DNA of 64,000 nt, from positions 20,547,459 to 20,611,458 of the forward strand of contig OX411543.1 of NCBI GenBank assembly GCA_948146395.1, read 5' to 3'. Each line of letters starts with the position of its first letter. Position 1 is the first letter of the stretch. This stretch comes from Fragum whitleyi (taxonomy: Eukaryota; Mollusca; Bivalvia; Cardiida; Cardiidae). Positions 1 to 10,308 of the stretch are shown in pieces. A program made the translations under genes and the position numbers. The notes under the pieces are model-generated. The model saw nothing but the letters and a program-made list of their open reading frames with translations, ran no database searches and was not told the DNA's origin.

Positions 1-390
1 CGCCCTGTATTTGCTACCCCTCCTAATGTGGTCTACAATGCAATGCCAGTCATTAGTCCTCAGATTCAACCTAGTGCAAGATCGACTTACGTGTCGCCAG
101 CATTTCAAAAGTTGAAAGTTCCAGAACCGAAACAACGAAAGAATGTAATAACAATCAACCAAAAGTTGCCAAAAGCCCTATCAGGTTCTGTTGCACTGAA
201 AATGTTCGAGGAAAGAGAAAAGAAAAAGGAAGAAGCAATCCAGAGGAATCAGAAGAGAAAAGAAGAATTTGATCGTAAGCGAAAAGAAAAAGAAGAAAAG
301 TCAAAACAACGGAAACTTGAATTGAGGAAAGAAAAAGAGAAGAAGAAAAAAAGTTGAAGAGTAAGAAAAACAGGAAAGGCAAGAAATAAA
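1..390 (+). pseudogene. Broken pogo/Tigger-like transposase gene, 3' part (segment 1)
   Basis: The frame is open from base 1 to a TGA at 355-357; the first internal Met is at 28. The product has a proline/serine-rich stretch, then KLPKALSG and a long Lys/Glu/Arg-rich, probably coiled or disordered tail. This layout (charged tail followed by a PHD finger, encoded further on at 1878-2177) resembles the C-terminal region of pogo/Tigger-type DDE proteins of invertebrates; the catalytic domain would lie to the left of the window. At the A-run near 345-352 a one-base shift opens a frame reading KLKSKKNRKGKK up to the hAT-like insertion at 393, so the TGA at 355 probably reflects a frameshift. Seen: open frame, composition, continuity across the insertion. 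Inferred: family. A charged host protein with a PHD finger is the alternative. Confidence 0.5.
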
Positions 391-392
391 GG

Positions 393-1877
393 CAGGGTTC
401 GACATTAAGGCACGTCCGAAAGACATTGTCTAGTAAATTGGCTGTTCAGGCTAGTAAAATCCATGGCGAGCTTGCCCGACTGGTCTAGTGGAAAAATCTT
501 GAGAATAAAAAATAATTCACTTTAATTTTGAATTTCAAACTTGTCCATATCCATAAAAGTCGAAAGAAATTAATTTTAATTTCAAGAAATCGGTGAGGGC
601 TTATGGAAAGTAGTATTCTTTGTATCAAATTGACGGACTTGCGCAGTCGCAGTCTGAGTAAAGATTGCTGCGTAAGAATGGCATAACAAAACATGGAACA
701 AAAAATAAATAACGAATGTTGATTGGCAAAACAAGTTGTGATATTGGGCTAACAGATTAATATACAGGCATTATTTACAGCCTTTTTACCCTTACAATTA
801 CTGATCAAATAGTAAAAGTCATTTAAAAATGTCCATCTATGGTCTCATTAATTTATTCATACAACTAACCTATAATGGAGGTTTCAAGGGTTAATATGAT
901 AAATGAAGAGCAGGAATAATATTTAAACAGACTTTTCTGCTTCTTAACTATTTAAGAAAATTCAAATATTGTATTATTTCTCATTAATTAATAAAAGATG
1001 CCTGTCCTTTAAGGTTGTGAGAGGGTCCTTTGATTATGACAGAGTCAACCTCTTGGGGGAGATTGACCAGATTGACCTACTGAAATAGCTGGCATCTCTC
1101 TGTGATTTGACCTAGATTCCTGGTCACAAATACCCTTATCATTTTATGCCTTTTGTATTAGTTGAAACCCTTCTCACAAATTGATTTCCTTTAAAGTTTT
1201 TGGATGAACAGAGAGATGACTTGGTTTTTGTTGTTGCTTTTATTTCCACTATTATTAGTAATTACTTACCAAATTATACTGTCTCCCAAAAATGTTTATG
1301 TCCCTCAAAAATTCAAGGAGGGCCAAAATTTAGACTTAGATGCAACACTGGGTTGATGTATGCAATATTTCATTATATGGCAAGATTTGTCTTTTAATTT
1401 TTGTCTAGAATACCCATCGATCTTGTAACATTGTCAAAAATTTTGAAAATATCAAAATATAAAATCAAATTCTGATTTAACTGAAAATTGGTCATATCTG
1501 TTTTTATTGTGGGTAGCAGACACTGTTTGGCAGGTCAAATAGATTTGCTTTATTTAATAATATTTTTCAATAATAAGATGTTAAATTTCAATGACAAAGC
1601 ATCTGTCACCACAACAGTAAAATCATTGGTGCATTCTCATGATGAAAGTAGGAGATTTCATCTTATTTATTTAGAAATATTTTGATGATAAGATGATGGG
1701 TTTTTAACAGCTATAGCCTTATTTCACATTTCTGTATCTGGTATTGTTGGTAAATGACAACAGAACTTTTTTGGGGGGTCTAATCGTTGGTCTAGTGAAT
1801 TTTGCTGGTGGTCTAGTAAAAATTGTGAGCAACTAGACCACTGGTCTAGTGGTGAGAAAAGTTAATGTCGAACCCTG
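393..1877. mobile_element. hAT-like non-autonomous element (GGTCTAGT subterminal family)
   Basis: The ends are perfect 16 bp inverted repeats, CAGGGTTCGACATTAA at 393-408 and its reverse complement at 1862-1877, giving an element of 1485 bp. CAGGG...CCCTG ends are typical of hAT elements. The subterminal 100 bp on each side carry clustered copies of (G)GTCTAGT in both orientations (for example 428-490 and 1778-1852), as expected for transposase binding sites. No ORF of transposase size lies inside, so it is non-autonomous. No clean 8 bp target duplication is visible (AATAAAGG against TCAAGGCA). It separates the two halves of the pogo-PHD reading frame. Confidence 0.75.
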
Positions 1878-2177
1878 TCAAGGCAAAGAAAATTGAGCAG
1901 CTCTAGCTCCTCTGAAGAAGAAAACATTAAAGTTTCCTATATTGAAACAGACGACGAGTACGACGAAAGGAATATTTGTCCTGGATGTCACACAGATGAC
2001 GCTTTAAACGATCCAGACGAATGGGTGCAGTGTAGAGGCTGTCCCCGATCATGGCATGTTAGTTGCACTGGGGATGCAATGCTACTTGAAATACCAGTCG
2101 ACCAATTGAAGAATTATCCCTTTCACTCGAGCTTTGTTTGTAGATTTGATAACTATTTGACGGCTTTGTATTTCTGA
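1878..2177 (+). pseudogene. Broken pogo-like gene, segment 2: Ser/acidic linker and PHD finger
   Basis: This is the continuation of segment 1 after the hAT-like insertion. The frame reads RQRKLSSSSSSEEEN, then an acidic linker, then a zinc-binding array CPGC ... CRGC ... H-x2-C followed by FVC, i.e. the C4-H-C pattern of a PHD finger; a Trp two residues before the His (SWH) is also typical. The expected final Cys (C-x2-C) is Asp here (VCRFD), and the stop follows 10 residues later. PHD fingers bind histone tails; fusion to pogo-type transposases is known in invertebrates. It could have been functional only before the insertion. The missing eighth ligand may be decay or a real variant. Confidence 0.6.
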
Positions 2178-2581
2178 GTTTATAGTTATGAACGCTTAGC
2201 CCTTGTCGTTGCTTACTTTATCTACAGACTCTTTATATACATTTACTGTGTATATTGAGATAACCCTTTCCCATTCAATGTTTTATGCCCTCCCTCGTTA
2301 GGTGTTAGAATACATAGAGAAAAAAGAAGAAGTCCACGGTCAAAAAAAAGATAATTAAATCCAGTCGGCATAAATGATAAACCCAGTAACTACAGCTTGA
2401 TTAAAGTTCTAGTTATAAGTTTTTTGAATTACGCCGACATTACACTGAAAAAATGAGTTGACCGTCTGCTGCTCGTTCAGTGCGGAAAGGTTGCACACTG
2501 TTTTTTCTTGGCCTGTGACTTATTTGTTAGGGGTATTAGAGGCAGGTACGCGTACTCATTCTGGATGTTATCAATTTTTGT
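2178..2581. other. No gene recognised
   Basis: This is the AT-rich 3' flank of the broken pogo-like gene. No ORF of note, no inverted ends and no tandem repeat were seen. It may hold the old 3' UTR of that gene, but no polyadenylation signal stands out. Confidence 0.4.
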
Positions 2582-2763
2582 GAGAAAGAGTGGAATCCTA
2601 TCTTTATGGTCTTCGTCCACTGTTACTCATTTACAGCTGGGTGGACTGAGGCAGTGACTATTATGTTTCTTTTCCAATGAAGCACCTCGATGTCATCAGG
2701 ATTCGAACCCCCAACCTTTGAATCAAGGGACCGACGCTCTAACCACTGACCTATCGAGGCCCA
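2582..2763 (-). mobile_element. SINE-C copy with tRNA-like head
   Basis: Read on the minus strand, a tRNA-like head (about 2763-2690) holds a box-A-like stretch (TAGGTCAGTGGTTAGAG) and box B (GGGTTCGAATCCTG). It is followed by the body element CCCAGCTGTAAATGAGT shared with the copies at 8592-8862 and 35478-35650. There is no poly-A tail. The head is a pol III promoter type, not a functional tRNA: the acceptor arm does not pair well. T1-a starts about 30 bp to the right. Confidence 0.7.
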
Positions 2764-2795
2764 GTTCCGAGTTAACGCATAATATGACCTTGTTT

Positions 2796-4693
2796 TTAGC
2801 TCACCTGAGCACATCGTGCTCAAGGTGAACTTTTGTGATCATTGAATGTCCGTCCTCTGTTGTGTGTTGTGTGTCGTCTGTCATCCATCGTCCGGCGTCA
2901 GCAATCTAAGTGTTTACAATCTAGAGGCCACAAATATTATACAAACCTTATGAAACTTGGTCAGATTGTTGGCCAGGTCACAAGGATGAACCATATTGAA
3001 AATGGTAAGGATCCATGCCATATCAAGGGAAAAGGGGCCTTAAAGACAATTTTCTTGTTTACACTCTAGAGGCCACAAAAATGGCCCAATCTTTATGAAA
3101 CTTGGTCAGATTGTTGGCCAAGTCACAAGGATGAACCCAATTGAAAATGGGAAGGATCCATGCCATAGCAAGGGAAAAGGGGCCTTAAAGACAATTTTCT
3201 TGTTTACACTCTAGTGGCCACAAATATGGCCCAATCTTCATGAAACTTGGTCAGAATGTTGGCCAGGGCACAAGGATGAACCCTATTGAAAATGGGAAGG
3301 ATCCATGCCATATCAAGGGAAAAGGGGCCTTAAAGACAATTTTCTTGTTTACATTCTAGAGGCCACAAATAAGGCCCAATCTTCATGAAACTTGGTTAGA
3401 TTGTTGGCCAGGTCACAAGGATGAAACCAATTGAAAATGGTAAGGATCCATGCCATATCAAGGGAATAGGGGCTTTAAAGACAATTTTCTTGTTTACACT
3501 CTAGAGGCCACAAATATGGCCAAATCTTCATGAAACTTGGTTAGAATGTTGGCCTGGTCACAAGGATGAACCCTATTGAAAATGGTAAGGATCCATGCCA
3601 TATCAAGGGAATAGGGGCCTTAAAGACAATTTTCTTGTTTACACTCTAGAGGCCACAAATATGGCCTAATCTTCATGAAACTTGGTCAGAATGTTGGCCA
3701 GGTCACACGGATAAACTCTATTGAAAATAGGAAGGATCTATGCCATATCAAGGGAAAAGGGGCCTTAAAGACAATTTTCTTGTTTACATTCTAGAGGCCA
3801 CAAATAAGGCCCAATCTTCATGAAACTTGGTTAGATTGTTGGCCAGGTCACAAGGATGAAACCAATTGAAAATGGTAAGGATCCATGCCATATCAAGGGA
3901 ATAGGGGCTTTAAAGACAATTTTCTTGTTTACACTCTAGAGGCCACAAATATGGCCAAATCTTCATGAAACTTGGTTAGAATGTTGGCCTGGTCACAAGG
4001 ATGAACCCTATTGAAAATGGTAAGGATCCATGCCATATCAAGGGAATAGGGGCCTTAAAGACAATTTTCTTGTTTACACTCTAGAGGCCACAAATATGGC
4101 CTAATCTTCATGAAACTTGGTCAGAATGTTGGCCAGGTCACACGGATAAACTCTATTGAAAATAGGAAGGATCTATGCCATATCAAAGGAAAAGGGGTCT
4201 TAATGACAAATTTCTTCTTTACTCTCTAGATGCCACAAATTCGGTTCAATAGTCATGAAACTTGGTCAGAATGTTGGCTAGGTCACAAGGATGAACCCTA
4301 TTGAAAATGGTAAGGATCCATGCCATATCAAGGGAAAAGGGGCCTTAAAGACAATTTTCTTGTTAACACACTAGAGGCCACTAATATTGCCCTATCTTCA
4401 TGAAACATGACATATCATGGAAAAAGGGGCCTGACAATTTATGTTTACACTCTAGTCTCTAGAGGCCACAAATTTGGTTCAATAGTCATGAAACTTGGGC
4501 AGAATTTTGGCCAGGTTTCATGAAACTGGTTTAGAAAAAGCTAGAAACTTATGCAGGGATCATAGGAATAGAATAATGTCTTTCTTTGAATAAACTATTG
4601 ATCATTTAATGATCTTTATAGCATTTAATTTTGCTAAGGGAGGACTCAAATAGACGAAGGTGAACGATATAGGACCATCTTGGTCCTCTTGTT
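2796..4693 (+). mobile_element. T1-a: Helentron-like non-autonomous element, complete
   Basis: The 5' end TTAGCTCACCTGAGC folds back on GCTCAAGGTGAGC within 40 bp. The 3' end has (degenerate) GGTGAACG, hairpin AGGACCATCTTGGTCCT at 4671-4687 and CTTGTTT. Between them lie a short GTCC/GTCG-rich stretch and about nine tandem monomers of about 145 bp (2907-4370), each with CTCTAGAGGCCACAAAT and TGAAACTTGGTCAGA. No protein is encoded. The body monomer is shared with T1-d (37679-38778), while T1-c uses a different monomer between the same ends. Classification as Helitron/Helentron-derived is inference from the 3' hairpin, T-run target and absence of target duplication. Confidence 0.75.
2907..4370 (+). 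repeat. Tandem array of ~145 bp monomers inside T1-a
   Basis: Monomers begin around CTCTAGAGGCCACAAA and recur near 2922, 3066, 3210, 3355, 3500, 3645, 3790, 3935 and 4080. The three-monomer block 3351-3785 is repeated almost base for base at 3786-4220 (offset 435 bp), a higher-order unit that must be younger than the monomer array. The last monomers (4220-4560) are diverged. Confidence 0.85.
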
Positions 4694-4698
4694 TAAAA

Positions 4699-4790
4699 TA
4701 GACTGGTCCTACTGTTGACTCATGTATGGCTTTTATGATAGACGACAGTAGCACCATTCTATTTTTAAAAGAGCTAGTGGGACCAGTCTA
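4699..4790. mobile_element. Small palindromic element, diverged copy of the 7674 micro-element
   Basis: It starts TAGACTGGTCCTACTGT and ends GGGACCAGTCTA. The centre contains GACTCATGTATGGCTTTTAT, the reverse complement of the centre of the 66 bp element at 7674-7739, so this copy lies in the opposite orientation with an insertion of about 26 bp in one arm. It abuts the 3' end of T1-a, which hides any left target duplication. Confidence 0.6.
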
Positions 4791-5337
4791 ACAAATCGAA
4801 TAGATTCCAAATGTTACTCGGGTAGTTAAATAAGAAAAAAAACAACAATGCAGGTAAATGGGTAAATGGATGCGGCAATCATTTGGGAATTCTAAATTAT
4901 CTACAATCACGGCGTTTGGTGACTTTTTGTCATGGTGTCAAAAAATAAATAATCTAATTAATGACCTGTCGATAATTGCGGAATCCTGTTGATAACCCCC
5001 GCCACACACCTAGTTCAGTTGAGAGTTATTTTTAGGTACAAATAGTGTCCAATAACTCAATCAGGCACATTTGTAACAAAGGGTATCCGTGTAAGAAACA
5101 AGTTTCAACTTCCGGTCGTAATTAACTCGGCTTTGATCGACATGGTATTCTCTGAACTGTTAAACTGTCGATAATACCCGCCGTTGCTCTAATAGAATAT
5201 TCAATCTTCCATCATTCATAAAGGCAAATTGAAAAATATCAAAGTAAGCTACTAGAAACAACACATTTATGAATCTTTCCTGTGCTGTATTCGGAATAGT
5301 TAAAAACTTACTTGCTGTATTCTGGTTGGTTCAAAAA

Positions 5338-5437
5338 CTCCCTGTACGGCTAGCATGTCCAGTGAGGATTGACTAGCCGTATGAGTCCGTACGATTAGCC
5401 TACCTGACTAGCCATACGGACCTGTACGGCTAGTCAC
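5338..5437. repeat. Cluster of GTACGGCTAG inverted repeats
   Basis: GTACGGCTAG occurs at 5344-5353 and 5424-5433, and the opposite orientation GACTAGCCGTAT at 5371 and GACTAGCCATAC at 5406, with a diverged TACGATTAGC at 5390. The pair 5406-5417 and 5424-5435 forms a hairpin with 11 of 12 matches and a 6 nt loop. It is GC-rich against an AT-rich background. Function unknown: protein-binding cluster or a remnant of a transposon end. Confidence 0.55.
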
Positions 5438-5663
5438 CTCCTTTATTTATATTTCATTTTATTCACAAGGTTTTATGCCAAAAAGTTTAGATCTACCTTT
5501 TACGTCCACAATTCGGTTCAGAGGAGAAGGTGGGGGTTAAAACAAATTCCATTTGAATTTTGTAATATTCTCAACAACAAAAATAACACAACACCTTAAA
5601 TTCAAGTTATAACCTTGTAGTATGGGTTTTCGTCCTATTTAAGATTTTACATGCATCACCTTT

Positions 5664-5818
5664 TTATGCCCCCGATAGGGAGGCATAATAAATTTGACTT
5701 GTCCGTCCGTCTGTCCGTCCGTCCGTCCGTCATTCCGTCCAAAAACTTTAACATTGGCCATAACTTCTAAATCAAAGCGGTGTCGGGGGCATTGTCATCT
5801 TACAGTGACAGCTCTTGT
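5664..5818 (+). mobile_element. T3-a: 155 bp minimal Helentron-like element
   Basis: The 5' end is TTATGCCCCCGA with local complement GGGAGGCATAA, followed by a (GTCC)n tract. The 3' end has TCGGGGGCAT (perfect complement of the 5' arm), hairpin TGTCATCTTACAGTGACA and GCTCTTGTT. There is no tandem body. Apart from the GTCC tract it differs from T3-d (43036-43191) at about one position, so both are recent. Confidence 0.75.
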
Positions 5819-5952
5819 TTAAAACATTCAGAAATCTAGATCTGCCAATCAATTAATCTTGCATTTATGTTCCAAACATGATTTTTTCTGCTGTTTTCCC
5901 TAGTTCTTAAATTGAAATAGTTTGTGTTTTAAAGTCTTTTATCCAGTATGTT

Positions 5953-6010
5953 TTTTTAGCTCCACTGGACTAAGTCCAGTGAAGCTTATGTCATGGCTTG
6001 GTGTTAGTCC
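5953..6010 (+). mobile_element. T2-like 5' end fragment
   Basis: TTTTTTTAGCTCCACTGG, its local complement CCAGTGAAGCT and a following TATGTCATGGC match the starts of T2-b and T2-c. No T2 body or 3' end follows, so it is a 5' remnant. The rest of 6010-6880 shows no recognisable feature. Confidence 0.5.
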
Positions 6011-6884
6011 AAATATTTTGACGTCTACACATGCACCATTCATTATTTAATACTGCCTGATTCACAATGCATTTCCAGCCGTTTTGTTCCAATAATGCAC
6101 CACGGTGAATTGGGTAGAAAAAAAATGGATGGCGAAAAATTAATGCGCGCAAAAAAATTGATTAACATTCGTGAATTGAACTTAAAGTTATATTTGAGAC
6201 AATTTCATACTAAATAACATTTATATTTTTTATTCTGTGAGGGAAAAAGTCTCGTTTGAACGGAAAAATATATGGACGGCAACGGGTCAAATGGGCCCAT
6301 TTTAAAATATAAATTTGCATCTGAACATTCAGTGACAATATATGGTATAATGTAATAAATATACAAGTTGGTGCGGATTAAATGCAGTAACCAATATTTT
6401 TATTAAAATATATTTTTTCATGTTAAATTAGCTTTGTTTTTGTGATTTTTTTAAAGTCCCCTTTAAGAGAAAAATATTTGCAGATCTAATGATTAGAACA
6501 GATTCTGTCATCAGAAACCAATGCTTTTTTTTGGACTGGTCGTATCCGAGTACAGATAGGATTGCAAATTATCGTGAGTAATATACGCATTTCAAACAAT
6601 AGTTTCTTAACTGCTGTGACAGAAGATAGAAATACAAATCGTCAAGTAGTTGAAATAGTAACATAGAATGTGCGAATTTGTGAACCGTTTTAATTATTAG
6701 TCAAAAGTCTTTAAATTTGAAAAGAAAAATGTAAATGTGAGTCTGGAGCCCTGTGATTTTCGCGGTCTATTCAGTCATGCGTCGATCTACAATCGTTTCA
6801 CTGATATAAATTGCGGGAAAAGCTCGCTGTAATTACTGAGGTTGAATTCGGCAATAAGTTAAAATGACATGGACACAGCAAATT

Positions 6885-7110
6885 AATGGGTTCGATCCCC
6901 GGTGGCGGCAAATATCCTTTCCAACGTTTGTCTCTCACCAATGGGTAGATAATCGTAAACCTATGTGAGATAGCAGTCGGAGGCTAGGAAAGGATGTAAT
7001 GGTAGTACAGGTGAAAGAAATACCAGGAATCCATTGTTCCGTTCTCCGGCCACCGCGTTATAACTGCGAAATTGTTGAAAGCGACGTAAAACCCATTCAA
7101 ACAAATTCCT
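6885..7110 (+). mobile_element. SINE-A1, 5'-truncated
   Basis: It starts in the T-arm of the tRNA-like head (GGGTTCGATCCCCGGTGG). The conserved body has ACCAATGGGTAGATAATCG, GAGGCTAGGAAAGGATG and ACCAGGAATCCATTGTT, and the tail is TTGTTGAAAGCGACGTAAAACCC-like (diverged) followed by a short AAAC-type end. It belongs to the same subfamily as SINE-A6 (both carry ATATCCTTTCCAACG after the head). Confidence 0.75.
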
Positions 7111-7673
7111 TTGTAAACTATATGCATCAGGTGAGTGCTTCAGGGCCAATGGTCCTCTTGTTTAATTTTTTTCATGTAATATTTATTCTCCATATCAATT
7201 TCTCTGACCTCATTCAGAAATAATAGACTTTATCTTGATTTCAATTCTGGAATGAAAAAAAAAAGGAATGTTTTGGGTTGAACATATCAGGGTACAAATC
7301 TGGTTAAGAAATGGCGTCCCTGTGGAGAATTATCAAAAGTTGTTTGTTTTTAATTTTTTTTCAATTTTCTAACTAAAAGAAGATGTAATGTCCATATGAA
7401 TTGGATAGTTAGCTTAGAGTAAGAGTAACTAGGACAGACAGACTGTTGCGAAGTGTCTTATTTCGTCTTATTCTCAGCAGTAGAAAGATTGCGAAAACTG
7501 AACATTCTATCCAATCTTTTGTTTGATAAATATAATCCAAATTCAAATGGGAAGATAAAGATAAATCTAGTTTGACATGAGCAGATAATTGTTAAATTGA
7601 ATTTCTTTTTCCATTGTTTCCGGTGGATTACAGTAAAAATCGGGAATTTTCAGAAAATGAGTCGGATATTGAA

Positions 7674-7739
7674 TAGACTGGTCCCACTGTCGAATATCAT
7701 AAAAGGCTTCATACATGAGTCGACAGTAGGACCAGTCTA
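7674..7739. mobile_element. 66 bp palindromic micro-element with 9 bp target duplication
   Basis: The 20 bp ends TAGACTGGTCCCACTGTCGA and TCGACAGTAGGACCAGTCTA are inverted with one mismatch, around a 26 bp centre. It is flanked directly by GATATTGAA at 7665-7673 and 7740-7748. A 9 bp duplication is characteristic of Mutator-like elements, and also of some foldback elements. It cannot encode anything; mobilisation in trans is inferred. Confidence 0.75.
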
Positions 7740-7748
7740 GATATTGAA

Positions 7749-8591
7749 TTGACAATTTTCCTATTGGTACCCATCTGTTAATCTCTGTCATTGGAAGTGC
7801 GGAACCAGTGAAAATGAACCAACTGTGAAGGTCAATCGGTAATCACTAATTAGTAAGGATCTTATCAATTAGGGGCACTGTTTAAATGGCAGTATACAAC
7901 TTCCCAGAATGCGATTATGTAATGACAGCACATCTGCAATCAGTTTTATTGTTTGTTTTGACCCTTTGTTCAGAAAGAAATTAAGCTGTATCGGTGATCA
8001 AATTTAAGGGTATCGGCGTTCTTAAGGTGTATCAGCAACCTGTTAAATTTCTTGAAGGCGTATTGGGGCCGATATGCCATACTGGCCTGGGGAGAACACT
8101 GTAATGAATCTGCAACTGTTTGTTTTGACACAATGAACAATGTTGGAGAGCACAATAAGCTATAGATATTTTCACTAGTGAGAGAACTCAGTTGATTTAA
8201 AGTGATGGCTTTTGATTTGGGTATCTGAAAATACAAAATGTAGAATATTGAGTTTTTTATATACTCCAGAAATTCATGAAATAAACACAAGAGAAAGAAA
8301 AAATGTCTGTAGCCTTGGAAGCCAAGAGGAATATGATGTATGTTAAGTTCATGACCGAGATTTAATTCTGTTTTAAGTTAACAATAAATTTACAGGAGGT
8401 TTGTCTGCATACAGCTTTATTTAATCACTCCAATTTGACCTGTCATAAACTAATGGTTAAATTGCTTATAAATTCAAACTCCTTATATAACAATGGACAG
8501 AAATTAGTGCCAGTTTATCCCTGTTAGTACAAATTTTCAAAATAGCTATGTAGTAAGGCAGAAATACTGACAAAAACGTTTTCACTTGATT
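7749..8591. other. No gene recognised
   Basis: AT-rich sequence with only chance-length reading frames (for example a 106-codon minus-strand frame at 7970-8290 of low-complexity composition and no recognisable domain). No inverted ends or tandem repeats were found. Confidence 0.4.
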
Positions 8592-8862
8592 CTTTTTTTT
8601 TTTTTTTTTTTTAACTCGAGGATAACACGATAAAGGGTCGTATGACTCTTATTTCCATCGTGGTCCTAACTCATTCCAGATCTTATCCTACACATAGAGA
8701 GACAATGGTTTCTAACCACTGCTACCCACTTTTACAGCTGGGTGGACTGGGGCCCTGTCTGTAAAGTGTCCTGCCCAAATACACTACCCACCTCCAGTGG
8801 GGCTCGAACCCACAACCACCAGGTTACAAGTCGACCGCGCTAACCTCTCAGCCAACGAGCCA
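8592..8862 (-). mobile_element. SINE-C copy, full length with poly-A tail
   Basis: On the minus strand the tRNA-like head (8862-8790) has box A (TTGGCTGAGAGGTTAGCG) and box B (GGGTTCGAGCCCC). The body carries CCCAGCTGTAAAAGTGGG, shared with the other SINE-C copies. The element ends in about 20 A residues (T run at 8593-8612 on the plus strand), marking LINE-assisted reverse transcription. It is the best preserved SINE-C in the window. Confidence 0.8.
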
Positions 8863-8984
8863 GATAATCTTAATATGCAGACAGCAAAGTCAGAAATTGG
8901 TGCTTTTTGAACTTGTTATAATATAGTATTGTTATTTTCTGTCAAACATGAAACAATAATTATTGAAGAGGGCAAAAATTATCC

Positions 8985-9397
8985 AACCTTGGCATTGCCT
9001 GCACCTTTTGTACAATTCTAAACACCTGCCTTTAAATCTATACAGCAGGTGTGTACCTCCACACATAACTATATCAGGAGATTGAATAATCCCTTTTACA
9101 TCATGAGCCCCTACAGTATGTCCGAGTTCATTTAAAGCCCATAAGCCCTGCTTTCTAAGGCTAAAATATCGTATCCATGGCCAATCATCAACCTGAAAGC
9201 ATTAGTTGTATAATCAAAGCACTGAAGTACTGATGGTGGACGTTTCAGTTGGCATACTGAAGTGATACTTCCATTTGTTGAGAAAAGAGAAATTTTAAAT
9301 GTAAAATTACAATAAAAGGAAAATGACCTGACCTAAGTTCGCATCTTGCTTCAGATATACATTTCTCAACATATATCGTCGGTCATCAACCAAAGTC
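8985..9397 (-). CDS. Candidate two-exon coding fragment, unrecognised
   Basis: Minus-strand stretches 9397-9328 (reads TLVDDRRYMLRNVYLKQDAN) and 9192-about 8987 (reads VDDWPWIRYFSLRKQG onward, including SPDIVMCGGTHLLYRFKG) are open, are bounded by AG and GT dinucleotides in the right positions and join in phase (...LGQ|VDDW...). A possible ATG exon (MDPTQAGSDKQLGRAIK) at 9778-9728 is not in matching phase. I recognise no family. The stop-free length is within chance for this base composition, so this is a lead, not a gene call. Confidence 0.2.
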
Positions 9398-10308
9398 CTG
9401 TAATTGCAAGGTTTTGATATCTTTTGACATTATGCCGGGTGTAGTAAAAAGAGTGATTGTCTGATCCATTGGGTATAAAAGGAAAGAAATGACAATTAGA
9501 TTATCTAGGTATAATTATTTTTTGCAACACTTATCGATTCTCCGTGGTCACAATAAAAATTCTGTTGTTATCTGCTTGAAAAATTTGATAAAGGGATAAT
9601 CAATTAATGTTCCGCGATTTTCATTTTCAAATGAAAAAAAGAAAGAGTAAGCACGTAAAATAATTGCAGACACTCTCGAGATTGGATGTCGTATGTTGAA
9701 AAGTAGTGTAAAACCCCATTGCATAAACCTTTATCGCACGACCTAACTGCTTGTCACTACCTGCTTGCGTTGGATCCATATTCATGTGTGTGATTTAGGT
9801 TATTATTCTATTGTTATTAGTAGTGTCAGGGGAGGTTACCATTCCAGTAATTCCGTTTACCAAGTTTTAATGAGTGACCTCCCATAGACCATTGGGAATC
9901 AAGGAACAAATTACTCACTCTGCCTGAAAAGTAGTTCTACGCAAGCAAAACATTCACCTGATCTCAGAATTGCATATGATTTCGCACTTAAAAGATGTCT
10001 TTGAGGTTTCCACAAGTTATGTAGAATCCTTGTTTCACTCCATTTTTAAAATGCATAGTTGTCAGACGGACACAATTCTTGAAAAAGAGTAAATTGAATC
10101 TAAGTTTGTACTACTGTTTTGAAAACCTATTAACACCTGACAGGATTGTTCTTATGTGGTATCAACACTGGTGAACGTAAATGTTCACCAATAAAAAAGT
10201 TATCAATTTCATAAAAGACAAGACAGACTTTTTCTGAAATGTAAAGTAGAATGACATTAAGTCGTACAGACACTTTTTAATGTTTTAACCGTGGTCAGTC
10301 AACCCTTT

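Noticed and set aside
393..1877. The segment as an intron of the pogo-PHD gene
   Set aside because: It has perfect 16 bp inverted ends and subterminal repeats typical of a transposon and does not begin GT or end AG at the frame break.
2796..4693. T1 as a satellite array rather than a mobile element
   Set aside because: Single-copy 5' and 3' ends shared with other T1 copies carrying different monomers show that the array is internal to a bounded element.
5701..5740. CRISPR-like or promoter-related GTCC arrays
   Set aside because: They are simple-sequence tracts located just inside the 5' ends of T elements, with no spacers.
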